Below, one piece after another: positions 34,048 through 42,184 of a stretch of 53,231 nucleotides of DNA (the first letter of the stretch is position 1; every line of letters begins with the position of its first letter). The notes under the pieces are model-generated. The model saw only the letters and a list, made by a program, of their open reading frames with translations. It searched no databases and had not been told where the DNA came from. Position numbers and translations under genes: made by a program. Source of the stretch: an uncultured Collinsella sp. (GTDB taxonomy: Bacteria; Actinomycetota; Coriobacteriia; Coriobacteriales; Coriobacteriaceae); NCBI GenBank assembly GCA_900542825.1, contig UQOY01000013.1, positions 1-53,231 of the forward strand, in the 5' to 3' direction.

Positions 34048-35365
34048 TGAACGTGCTCCAAACGTGATGCAGGCCGGCGATGAACTTGTCGATGTCGGCC
34101 TTGTCGTTGTAGAAGGCTACGCTGGCGCGGCAGCAGGCAAGGTTCTCGACGCCCAGCCAGGTGAGCAGCGGCTGCGCGCAGTGGTGACCGGCGCGGATGC
34201 AGACGTCGTCCATGTCCATGATGCTCGCGACGTCGTGCGGGTGGATGCCCTTGACGTTAAAGCTCACGACGCCGTGGTGGTTGTCCCAGTAGATCGAGCC
34301 GATGATCTGGACAAAGTCGAGCTGCATGAGCTCGCCCATCAGATAATGGACGAGTGCCTGCTCGCGTGCCTGGATGTTCTCGTAACCCACCGTGTTGACC
34401 AGGTAATCGAGTGCGGCGCCCGTGGCGAAGATGCCGGCGGCGTCCTGCGTGCCGGCCTCGAACTTCTCGGGGACGGGCGCCCAGACGGCGTCCTGCTCGG
34501 TGACCGAATCGATCATCTCGCCGCCGGTAAGCATGGGCGGCATGGCGTTGAGCAGGTCCATCTTGCCCCACAGCACGCCGATGCCCATGGGGCCCATGGC
34601 CTTGTGTGCGCTAAAGGCGAAGAAGTCGGCTCCCAGGTCGGCCACGTTTACGGGCATGTGTGGCAGCGACTGCGCGCCGTCGACGACCAGATAGCCGCCG
34701 TACTTGTGCACGAGCTTGCCGAGATTCTTGACCGGGTTCTCAACGCCCAGAACGTTAGAGACCTGACCCACGGCCAAGATCTTGGTCTTGGGGCCCACCT
34801 TGGACAGAACCTCCTCGGTGGTGAGCTGGCCGGTCTTGGTGGGGTAGAGGTAGACGAGCTTGGCGCCGGTCTCGCGGCAGACCTGCTGCCACGGGATCAG
34901 GTTGGAGTGGTGCTCCATGATGGTGATGACGACCTCGTCACCGGGCTCGAGTACCGTGGGTGCAAAGCTCTTGGCGACCAGGTTGAGCGACTCGCTCGTG
35001 TTGCGGGTGAAGACGACTTCGTTGGCCTGGGGGGCGCCGATGACATCGGCGATCTGCTGGCGCACCTTCGCGATGGCCTCGGTGGCCTCGACGGACAGCG
35101 AGTACAGGCCGCGCAGGGGGTTGGCGTTCATGCGCTGGTAGAAATCGCGCTCGGCGTCGAGCACGCAGGCAGGGCGCTGCGCGGTGGCGGCGCTATCGAG
35201 GAAGGCGATCTCGGGATGCTGCTGGAACAGCGGGAACTGTGCCTTGTAGGGGTTGGTCTCGATGTCTACGGTAGGCCAGCCGCGCGAGGCCTCGTCGCTG
35301 GCGTCGAGCTCCATGGGCTCGGGGGCGGTACAGGTGTCGCATTTAACGTGCTCGGTGTCGATCAT
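34040..35365 (-). CDS. sufS: cysteine desulfurase SufS
   Basis: PLP enzyme that removes sulfur from cysteine and passes it as persulfide. In 441 residues: TRNTSESLNLVA, MEHHSNLIPWQ, VVDGAQSLPH, Schiff-base K255 (SAHKAMGPMG) and catalytic C396 in RAGHHCAQPL, the SufS-type active-site loop. It is about 35 residues longer than usual at the N-terminus, and that extension contains CDTC (9-12), which might hold metal or be incidental. ATG 35365 overlaps the sufD stop (ATGA) and has GAGGAG just upstream. Confidence 0.96.
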   Translation of the reverse strand: MIDTEHVKCDTCTAPEPMELDASDEASRGWPTVDIETNPYKAQFPLFQQHPEIAFLDSAATAQRPACVLDAERDFYQRMNANPLRGLYSLSVEATEAIAKVRQQIADVIGAPQANEVVFTRNTSESLNLVAKSFAPTVLEPGDEVVITIMEHHSNLIPWQQVCRETGAKLVYLYPTKTGQLTTEEVLSKVGPKTKILAVGQVSNVLGVENPVKNLGKLVHKYGGYLVVDGAQSLPHMPVNVADLGADFFAFSAHKAMGPMGIGVLWGKMDLLNAMPPMLTGGEMIDSVTEQDAVWAPVPEKFEAGTQDAAGIFATGAALDYLVNTVGYENIQAREQALVHYLMGELMQLDFVQIIGSIYWDNHHGVVSFNVKGIHPHDVASIMDMDDVCIRAGHHCAQPLLTWLGVENLACCRASVAFYNDKADIDKFIAGLHHVWSTFNG

Positions 35366-36633
35366 GCGAGCTCCTCTTCAAAGTTGTCGATCAGGTTGTT
35401 GCCCAGGCGGACGACGGCTGCGCGGGTGCGCTCGTCGGTGGCGGAAAGCGCGGCGTCCTCCAACTTGGCGCGGATGAACAGGTCCTCGGCGGCGTTTTGG
35501 TCAAGGCCGCGGCAGGCGAGGTAGAACAGCTGCTCGTCGCGGACGTGACCGATGGTGGCGCCGTGGTTGCCGGCGACGTCGTCCTCGTCGCAGAGAATGA
35601 CGGGAACGGTCTTGTTGTCGACGCCCTTGTTGGCCAAAAGCACCGTCTCGCGCTCGGTGCCGGTTGCACCCTTGCAGCCGTGCACGAGGTCGATGGTGCC
35701 ACGGTAGACCTTCTTGGACGTGCCGGTCAGCACGCCGTTGGCGTCGATCTCGCACTCGGTCTTGCGACCGCGGTGGCGCAGCTCGTAGTTAAAGTCGCGC
35801 ACCTGCTCGCGGGCGCCAAGGTAGTCAGTATCGATGGTGACCTTGGCGGTATCGCCCAGCAGGTCGCCGGCAAGGCCGGTGGCGCTGGCGCCGGCACCCA
35901 GGACGGTGTGCTGCACGTTGACGCGCGCGCCCTCGTCCAGGAACAGGCCGGTGTCGTCGAGTGCGATCCAGCTATCGTCGAGCGTCTGCGTGCAGGCCAC
36001 GTTGACGGTGGCGTACTCGTGGGCACACACGCGCAGCGCGGAGCCCACGACACCCTCGCCGGTAACGGGGGAGTCTAGGGCAATAAGCAGATCGAGCGTC
36101 GACTGAGGACGGGCAACGACGTCGATGGCGGCGATGGCCGCGGCGGCATCGACACCGCTCACGCGCACGGTAACCGTGGCATGCTTGTATGTGGGCACAT
36201 CGATGACGATGCGCTTGGTAGCGTGCTCGGCCAAGTAGGCGTAGGCAGCCTCGCCCATGCCGGTTTCGAAGGCTTCAGCAGGGGAGAGCTCCTCCTCGAG
36301 CTTGATGGCGCCGGCCTGGTAGACGGATGTGGCGGGCACGTCGAGCTCGGTCTCGGGCGTGATGCGGGCGCGGTCGGCGGCATCACCGGGGGCGGAGGCG
36401 CGGCGCTCGGGGAAGCGCTCAGTCATGGCGTCCATGGCGGCGTCGAACGCGTCTGTCACGCCGGTAAACTGCTCGTCCAAGCCCTCGACCTCAACGGCCT
36501 CGGTGGGAGCGGCGGCAAGCTCGTCAGAGAGCTCGAGCTTGGTCTGGTTCATCTTGAGCCAACCCCAAGTGGCAGCAGGCATCGCATTAACCTGCTCGAG
36601 CGTGGTAGCAGCGGTGTTCGTGGTCTGTTTCAT
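35362..36633 (-). CDS. sufD: Fe-S assembly protein SufD
   Basis: Partner of SufB in the SufBCD scaffold. 423 residues; the beta-helix core is diverged but the C-terminal region is typical: NHGATIGHVRDEQLFYLACRGLDQNAAEDLFIRA is the SufB/SufD end motif (written here in pieces: GATIGHVRDEQLFYL then RGLDQNAAED). The first 130 residues are Ala/Glu-rich and variable. ATG 36633 shares one base with the sufB stop (TAATG), so it is coupled to sufB; a longer frame upstream lies inside sufB and is not used. Confidence 0.93.
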   Translation of the reverse strand: MKQTTNTAATTLEQVNAMPAATWGWLKMNQTKLELSDELAAAPTEAVEVEGLDEQFTGVTDAFDAAMDAMTERFPERRASAPGDAADRARITPETELDVPATSVYQAGAIKLEEELSPAEAFETGMGEAAYAYLAEHATKRIVIDVPTYKHATVTVRVSGVDAAAAIAAIDVVARPQSTLDLLIALDSPVTGEGVVGSALRVCAHEYATVNVACTQTLDDSWIALDDTGLFLDEGARVNVQHTVLGAGASATGLAGDLLGDTAKVTIDTDYLGAREQVRDFNYELRHRGRKTECEIDANGVLTGTSKKVYRGTIDLVHGCKGATGTERETVLLANKGVDNKTVPVILCDEDDVAGNHGATIGHVRDEQLFYLACRGLDQNAAEDLFIRAKLEDAALSATDERTRAAVVRLGNNLIDNFEEELA

Positions 36634-38045
36634 TATCCGATCGCTCCTTCCATCTCGAGCTTGATCAGGTTGTTCATCTCGACGGCATACTCCAGCGGCA
36701 GCTCCTTGGAGACCGGGTTGGCAAAGCCGTTGACGATCATGGTGCGGGCCTCTTCCTCCGAGATGCCGCGGCTCATCAGGTAGAACACCTTGTCGTCGCC
36801 GATGCGGCCGATGGTGGCCTCGTGGCCGATGTCGACGTTCTTGGCTCGGATGTCCATGGCGGGGATGGTGTCGGAGCGGCTCTGGTCGTCGAGCATCAGC
36901 GACTGGCAGCTCACGGTTGCCTTGGAGCCCTCGGCCTTGGGTGTGGCCACGATGGAGCTGCGGAAGGTCTGGATGCCGCCGCTCTTGGAGATGCCTTTGG
37001 TCTCGACGGTTGCCGAGGTATCGGGCGCGTTGAGCACGACCTTGCAGCCGGTATCCAGGTTCTGGCCGGCGCCGGCAAAGGTGATGCCGGTAAAGCTCGA
37101 CCGGGCGCGGCGGCCGTTGAGCACGCTCATTGGGTAGAGGTAGCCCACGTGGCTGCCGAAGGAGCCACTGATCCACTCGATGTCGCCGTCCTCGTCCACG
37201 CGCGCACGCTTGGTGTTGAGGTTGTACATGTTCTTGGACCAGTTCTCGATGGTCGAGTAGCGCAGGTGTGCGCGCTTGCCCACAAAGAGCTCGACGGCGC
37301 CGGCGTGGAGGTTGGCCACGTTGTACTTGGGCGCGGAGCAACCCTCGATAAAGTGCAGGTCGGCATCGTCCTCGACGATGATGAGCGTGTGCTCAAACTG
37401 GCCGGCGCCCTTGGCGTTAAGGCGGAAGTAGCTCTGCAGCGGGAAGTCCAACTTGGTGCCCTTGGGCACGTAGACAAACGAGCCGCCTGACCACACGGCA
37501 CCATGCAGGGCCGCAAACTTGTGGTCGGTGGGCGGGATGAGCGTCATAAACTTCTCGTGGATGAGCGGCTCCCACTGCGGATCGTGCAGGGCTTCTTCAA
37601 TACCGGAGTAGACGATGCCCATCTTGGACGCCGTGTCCTGCATGTTGTGGTAGACGAGCTCGGAGTCGTACTGCGCGCCGACGCCTGCCAGGTAGCTGCG
37701 CTCGGCGTCGGGGATGCCCAAGCGCTCAAAGGTGTTCTTGATGTCGTCGGGCACCGACTCCCAGTCGTGCTTTTGGTCGGTGTTGGGCTTGACGTAGGTG
37801 ACGATGTTGTCCATGTCCAGGCCCTCGATCGAGGGGCCCCACGTCGGGTCGGGGAAGCGGTTGAAGATCTCGAGGGACTTGAGGCGCAGGTCGAGCATCC
37901 ACTGCGGCTCGTCCTTCTTGGCGCTGATCTCGCGCACGATGTCGGGCGTGATGCCGGCGTCGAGGCGCTCGAATCCCTCCTCGCCATAGGTGAAGTCGTA
38001 GAGGCTGCGGTCGATGTCCGCGACCTCGGTGCGGTTCTTGGTCAT
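36633..38045 (-). CDS. sufB: Fe-S assembly protein SufB
   Basis: Scaffold subunit on which the Fe-S cluster is built, with SufC and SufD. The 470 residues are strongly conserved: WSGGSFVYVPKG, FEHTLIIVEDDADLHFIEGC, the ENWSKNMYNLNTKRA stretch, and the C-terminal HEATIGRIGDDKVFYLMSRG. Length is normal (about 465-495). It starts 12 nt after sufC. Confidence 0.97.
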   Translation of the reverse strand: MTKNRTEVADIDRSLYDFTYGEEGFERLDAGITPDIVREISAKKDEPQWMLDLRLKSLEIFNRFPDPTWGPSIEGLDMDNIVTYVKPNTDQKHDWESVPDDIKNTFERLGIPDAERSYLAGVGAQYDSELVYHNMQDTASKMGIVYSGIEEALHDPQWEPLIHEKFMTLIPPTDHKFAALHGAVWSGGSFVYVPKGTKLDFPLQSYFRLNAKGAGQFEHTLIIVEDDADLHFIEGCSAPKYNVANLHAGAVELFVGKRAHLRYSTIENWSKNMYNLNTKRARVDEDGDIEWISGSFGSHVGYLYPMSVLNGRRARSSFTGITFAGAGQNLDTGCKVVLNAPDTSATVETKGISKSGGIQTFRSSIVATPKAEGSKATVSCQSLMLDDQSRSDTIPAMDIRAKNVDIGHEATIGRIGDDKVFYLMSRGISEEEARTMIVNGFANPVSKELPLEYAVEMNNLIKLEMEGAIG

Positions 38046-38057
38046 TGCGTCGCCCCT

Positions 38058-38858
38058 TTACGCCTGCTGCTCGGCAGCGGCGGCCTCGGCCTGGGCGCGC
38101 TGCTCGGCTGCCTCGCGCTCGAAGGTCTCAAAACCGTTCTTGTCGATCCAGGGGATGAGCGAGGCGTCGTCCTCGCGCACGATGTGACCCTTGACCATAA
38201 CGTGGACGCGGTCGACATCCAGGTGCTCCAGGATGCGCGTGTTATGCGTGATGATGAGCATGGAGCCGTCGCAGCTCTTGCGGTAGGCGTCCATGCCGTG
38301 GCTGACGGTGGAAAGCGCGTCGACGTCCAAGCCCGAGTCGGTTTCGTCCAGGATGGCAAGCTTGGGCTGCAGCAGCAGGAGCTGGAGCATCTCGACCTTT
38401 TTCTTCTCGCCGCCCGAGAAGCCCACGCCCAGCTCGCGGTTGAGGTAGGCGGTGTCCATGTTGAGCTCGGCCGCGAGTTCCTTGACGCGACGGCGGAACT
38501 CCTTGCCCTTCATCTCCAGGCCGGGGCGGCCGGCGATGCTGGCGCGCAAAAAGCTCGACAGCGGCACGCCCGGGATCTCGACCGGGGCCTGGAAGCTCAG
38601 AAACAGGCCGGCGCGCGAACGCTTGTCGGTGGTGAGCTCGGTGATGTCCTGGCCGTCAAAGACGATACGTCCGTCGTTGACCGTGTAGACGGGGTCGCCC
38701 ATGACCAGGTGGCCGAGGGTGGACTTGCCGGCGCCATTGGGTCCCATCAGCACGTGGGTCTCGCCGGCGGCGACGTTAAGGTTGACGTTGTGGAGGATGG
38801 TCTTCTCGTCCACGGAGGCGGTCAGACCTTCGATGGAAAGCAGCGGATTTGCGCTCAT
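38058..38858 (-). CDS. sufC: Fe-S assembly ATPase SufC
   Basis: ABC-type ATPase driving SufBCD. 266 residues with Walker A GPNGAGKST (39-47), Q-loop LFLSFQAPVEIPG, signature GFSGGEKKK and Walker B LAILDETDSGLD, where SufC characteristically has the SGLD ending. The C-terminal tail is Ala/Glu/Gln-rich. ATG 38858 has AGAGGGAC 5 nt upstream; an ATG ten codons earlier is less well placed. First gene of sufCBDSU, facing away from rrf2. Confidence 0.96.
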   Translation of the reverse strand: MSANPLLSIEGLTASVDEKTILHNVNLNVAAGETHVLMGPNGAGKSTLGHLVMGDPVYTVNDGRIVFDGQDITELTTDKRSRAGLFLSFQAPVEIPGVPLSSFLRASIAGRPGLEMKGKEFRRRVKELAAELNMDTAYLNRELGVGFSGGEKKKVEMLQLLLLQPKLAILDETDSGLDVDALSTVSHGMDAYRKSCDGSMLIITHNTRILEHLDVDRVHVMVKGHIVREDDASLIPWIDKNGFETFEREAAEQRAQAEAAAAEQQA

Positions 38859-39080
38859 GCTGTCCCTCTCTGTATATGGTGTACTCATGGGTGTACGAAA
38901 CCCTAGGAATCTTCTCGGAATAAAGTTACTATGGGTTCTGCGTTAGTCAAGGGAAAACCCGACTAATCCACTCGACTTTTTAGATGTGGGACATAATAAT
39001 CAGGTTTGTTTACCCCGTGTGCATAAGATTTGGGACAAACAAGCCTGGTATTTTGTCCCGGCAACGATGAGAGGGTAGGT
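38859..39080. promoter_or_regulatory. suf/rrf2 divergent control region
   Basis: 222 nt between sufC and rrf2. On the minus strand TTGACT (plus 38950-38945) is a good -35 for suf, with a weak AT-rich -10 about 17-19 nt on. On the rrf2 side, CAGGTTTGTTT (39001-39011) and AAACAAGCCTG (39037-39047) are inverted with one mismatch, and GGGACAA (39032-39038) with TTGTCCC (39053-39059) is perfect; these overlap, so only one can form. They are candidate Rrf2 operators or leader structures. Confidence 0.5.
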
Positions 39081-39512
39081 ATGCTCATTTCCTCTAAGGG
39101 CCGCTATGCCCTCCGGCTGATGATCTACATCGCAGCGCTTGGTGATACCGAGGGCAAGATTGCCCTGCGCGAGGTTGCTGACCGTGAACGCATCTCACAA
39201 AAGTATCTGGAGCAGCTGGTTCGCCCACTTATGAAGGCGGGCCTGCTTAAGAGCGTGCGCGGCAAGGGCGGCGGCTACATGATGGCCAAGGACCCCGCCG
39301 AGGTGCGTGCCGGCGACATCCTGCGTGCCGTTGAGGGCAGCACGGCTCCGGTGGCGTGCGATGGCATCGACAACAGCTGTACCCGCAGCGACCTTTGCTC
39401 GACCGTCAAGTTCTGGCGCGGTCTGGACGACGTGATCGAAAAGTACGTCGACGGCGTGACCCTGGCCGACCTAGCCGCCGTCCCCGAGATCAACTTTGAC
39501 ATTAAGTTGTAG
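39081..39512 (+). CDS. Rrf2-family regulator, likely Fe-S sensor of the suf operon
   Basis: 143-residue Rrf2 protein: winged helix (about 1-75; LISSKGRYALRLMIYIA, SQKYLEQLVRPLMKAGLLKS, GKGGGYMMA) followed by three cysteines C93, C100 and C106 (CDGIDNSCTRSDLC), the arrangement that holds a 2Fe-2S cluster in IscR-type members. ATG 39081 has GGGTAGG upstream. Divergent from sufCBDSU, so the natural inference is that it represses or tunes suf according to cluster status. A nucleotidyltransferase antitoxin-like gene starts 8 nt after its stop. Confidence 0.92.
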   Translation: MLISSKGRYALRLMIYIAALGDTEGKIALREVADRERISQKYLEQLVRPLMKAGLLKSVRGKGGGYMMAKDPAEVRAGDILRAVEGSTAPVACDGIDNSCTRSDLCSTVKFWRGLDDVIEKYVDGVTLADLAAVPEINFDIKL

Positions 39513-39520
39513 GGCTGCAA

Positions 39521-39808
39521 ATGGCATCTCTCGACAAGGTGTATAAGCAAATTGAAGTTTTTGCTCGGGATTGTGACGCCGATAAGGTTGTGCTGTTTGG
39601 TTCCCGCGCTCGAGGCGACAACTTGCCTAAGAGCGATATTGATATTGCTGTAGCAGGTTGCCGGGATTTCGGCCGTTTCTCATATTTGATCGAGGAGCGT
39701 CTTGATACTCTTTTGGATGTAGATGTCGTCAATCTCGACGAGTCCTTATCGCAGCAATTGCTCGATGAAATTGCCAGGGATGGTGTGATTCTGTATGAAA
39801 AAATATGA
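39521..39808 (+). CDS. MntA-like minimal nucleotidyltransferase (antitoxin type)
   Basis: 95-residue minimal nucleotidyltransferase. The GSx10DxD active site is complete: G27-S28, D39 and D41 (FGSRARGDNLPKSDIDIAV), with a further Asp in LLDVDVVNL. In MntA/HepT modules such proteins silence the HEPN partner by adding AMP to its tyrosine. The partner gene overlaps by 14 nt. GC is lower than the flanking suf/rrf2 genes. It starts 8 nt after rrf2 and may be co-transcribed with it. Confidence 0.88.
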   Translation: MASLDKVYKQIEVFARDCDADKVVLFGSRARGDNLPKSDIDIAVAGCRDFGRFSYLIEERLDTLLDVDVVNLDESLSQQLLDEIARDGVILYEKI

Positions 39809-40214
39809 GAACTTTGCCAGCGCTTTGGCGAATCTTGAGGATGCGCCCAATCAGGATCTCAACAATGATTTTGTTCAGAGTGGATTGATTAATAAGTTCA
39901 ATCTTCAATTTGAACTGAGCTGGAAGCTCCTTAAGCGTTTGCTCGAGTATGAGGGTGCCACGCTTGCCGCGTCGGGGTCTCCTCGTGCCATCTTGAAGGA
40001 GTCCTACCGATTCTATGACTTTATTGATGAGGCAGCCTGGATAGATATGCTCAGAGACCGCAATACGAACGTCCATATCTATGACAATAAGCTCGCTCAA
40101 GATTTGATTCAGCGCATCTTGAACGTCTATATTCCCGCTTTCTGTCAGTTGAGAGACGGGTTGATGGAGCGTTACGGCGAGCTTCTGCTGGCTCCCGACG
40201 ACCAGTTTGTTTAA
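39795..40214 (+). CDS. HepT/HI0074-like HEPN protein (toxin or substrate-binding partner)
   Basis: 139 residues matching the HI0074 'nucleotidyltransferase substrate-binding' group of HEPN proteins: FELSWKLLKRLLEYEG, GSPRAILKES, then RNTNVHIY at 89-96, which fits the Rx4HxY motif of active HEPN ribonucleases such as HepT. So it could be a ribonuclease toxin with Tyr96 as AMPylation target. The 14-nt overlap with the MntA-like gene shows a single unit. HI0074-type members are not all proven toxins, so 'toxin' is inference. Confidence 0.85.
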   Translation: MKKYENFASALANLEDAPNQDLNNDFVQSGLINKFNLQFELSWKLLKRLLEYEGATLAASGSPRAILKESYRFYDFIDEAAWIDMLRDRNTNVHIYDNKLAQDLIQRILNVYIPAFCQLRDGLMERYGELLLAPDDQFV

Positions 40215-40341
40215 TTCCTTAAGATTTCGCGGAGGGTTATTGCCGTTTGCCGATGGGTTGTTGTGCAACAACGGGCGAGCTGCAATACTTAAATCCATCT
40301 TTGCAAACTGCACTTTAACTACACCAATGCAGGGAGGATCT

Positions 40342-41982
40342 ATGCAGCCCAAGCATTCCGCAATTGTCGCGGGTCTGACGTTGGCGCTTTCGTTTGGCGC
40401 CGTTGCCGCGCCTGTGACTGCTGTTGCCGAGGAGCTCACGCCGGGTGTTGCCTCGGATGCCACCGATATCGATAAGGGCCTTTACACCCAGCAGTCCTTC
40501 TCGGGCGTGCTGAGGTCGGTTCAGGGCGTTTCGTTTGTCAACGTGACCGACGAGATGAAGTACTTTACCAAGTACGAGAGCCACGGCAATTACAACCAGG
40601 GTTTTTCGTATGGCGACGGATACAACGCGTTGGGCTATTACCAGTTCGACCGTCGTTGGTCGCTCATTCCGTTTATGAAGCAGGTCTACAACTACGATTC
40701 TGCTAAGTACGGCATGCTCAAGGCTGCGATCGATCGTGGCAGCGAGATTTCCAACGCGAGCAACCCCATGTATGCGAACGGCCAACTCACCGAGTTGGGA
40801 CGTATTGCGCAGGAGGCCTTCCAGAGCGCTTATAACACCGATCCTACTGAGTTCTCAGCCCTGCAGGATGCGTATGCGTACAACTCGTACTATGCAGTGA
40901 CCGAGGCATGGCTCAAGAGCGCTCTTGGCATTGACATCTCCGGCCGTGCTGACTGCGTCAAGGGCATGGTGTGGAGTATCACCAATATGTGCGGCACCGG
41001 TGGCTGCAGGGACTTCTTCCGTTGGGCGAATCTTTCCAACGATATGACCGACCGCGAGTTTGTGACGGCGCTTTCCACCTGCGTGGTTGATAACGTGGCA
41101 CGCAAGTATTCGAGTCAGCCTCAGTACCATGAGGGATGGAAGAATCGCTACCGCAATGAGCTCAAGGATTGCCTGGTCTACATTGCCGAGGACGAGGCTG
41201 CCGCGGCAACGCCCGTGGAGCCTGAGCCCACGCCGGCGCCCGGCCCGAGCATGGCGCCCGCCGCTCCCGCTGCGCCGACGCCTGATACCGATGGCGATGC
41301 GGGCGATAGCGGCGATACGGATGCGCCCTCGACCGATACGGGCAGTGGTGATGCCGGTAATGGTGGGGCTGCGTCTGGCGGCACTGCGGCCGGCGATGCT
41401 TCTGGCGGTTCGTCGACGTCTGGCTCTGGCAGCGCTACGAACGGCACGACTTCTGGCTCCACTGATGCGGGGGCTTCCGGTGGCGCTGGCGATTCCTCTG
41501 CCGATGCCGGCCCCTCTAACGGGTCTGGCTCCGATGCTTCCGAGGATAGTTCGAACGAGGGCTCCGATGCTGGCGATTCCTCGACGAAAAACAAACCTTC
41601 TTCCGTCGAGCAGCTTGGCTCTATGTTGGGTTCATCTTTGATGGCGGGCTTTAACGGCGGCTTTTCTTCTGGTGAGGGGGCGTCTGACCAGGTCTCCGGC
41701 TCCAATGCCGGCGGTGCTTCCGATGCTTCCGCCGGCGCAGGTGCGAAACAGTCCGACGCCGATGCTCAGAAGACCGGTGACAAGGGCGGTGCTACGACCA
41801 CCGCAACGACTGCCACGACCAAGTCCTCGGGCGGCAACATGCCTAAGACGGGCGACCTCATTGTTATGGCGAGCCTTGCCAGTGCAAGCTTGGCCACGCT
41901 GGGTGCCACGTCTATCGTGAGCGGTAAGCATAAACTCGATCAGCAGAATAAGACTGCTGGTGAGGACGGTTCCGAGGAGTAG
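40342..41982 (+). CDS. secreted, sortase-anchored protein with lysozyme-like N-domain
   Basis: 546 residues. Signal peptide (1 to about 29, ending AVA). A folded domain (about 70-270) contains YFTKYESHGNYNQG with E79 and LGYYQFD (97-103), the arrangement seen in transglycosylase/phage-lysozyme-like and 'VgrG-related' proteins; Cys pairs (near 200-225) may form disulfides. Then a very long Gly/Ser/Asp/Ala/Thr-rich linker (about 285-495), and MPKTG at 500-504 with a hydrophobic stretch and a basic segment (SGKHK), a variant of the LPXTG sorting signal but with an acidic tail of 15 residues beyond. ATG 40342 has GGGAGG 5 nt upstream. Probably a wall-attached peptidoglycan hydrolase; catalysis is inferred. 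Confidence 0.75.
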   Translation: MQPKHSAIVAGLTLALSFGAVAAPVTAVAEELTPGVASDATDIDKGLYTQQSFSGVLRSVQGVSFVNVTDEMKYFTKYESHGNYNQGFSYGDGYNALGYYQFDRRWSLIPFMKQVYNYDSAKYGMLKAAIDRGSEISNASNPMYANGQLTELGRIAQEAFQSAYNTDPTEFSALQDAYAYNSYYAVTEAWLKSALGIDISGRADCVKGMVWSITNMCGTGGCRDFFRWANLSNDMTDREFVTALSTCVVDNVARKYSSQPQYHEGWKNRYRNELKDCLVYIAEDEAAAATPVEPEPTPAPGPSMAPAAPAAPTPDTDGDAGDSGDTDAPSTDTGSGDAGNGGAASGGTAAGDASGGSSTSGSGSATNGTTSGSTDAGASGGAGDSSADAGPSNGSGSDASEDSSNEGSDAGDSSTKNKPSSVEQLGSMLGSSLMAGFNGGFSSGEGASDQVSGSNAGGASDASAGAGAKQSDADAQKTGDKGGATTTATTATTKSSGGNMPKTGDLIVMASLASASLATLGATSIVSGKHKLDQQNKTAGEDGSEE

Positions 41983-42017
41983 TCTCTCGGTTGTCAGATA
42001 GCTAAAGAGTCGGGACG

Positions 42018-42053
42018 GGGTCCGGTGCTGCTGCATCGGGCCCTGTTTTGTTG
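42018..42053 (+). terminator. terminator after the MPKTG protein gene
   Basis: GGGTCCGGTG/CATCGGGCCC, ten pairs including G-T, loop CTGCTG, then TGTTTTGTT. Just before it is another GGGACGGGG. Confidence 0.75.
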
Positions 42054-42184
42054 TGCAACGATTAGTTATGCCCCCTCACACCCCATGTTGCTACCGTTGC
42101 CCGATATGTTTGCGCATCGAAATCAGTACGTGCGAGGCGGTCATTACAATTGGCTTCGTGCTGCGATTTAGGGGGAACGTTTTG

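Noticed and set aside
34007..35524. Long plus-strand open frame opposite sufS
   Set aside because: Antisense image of sufS and sufD.
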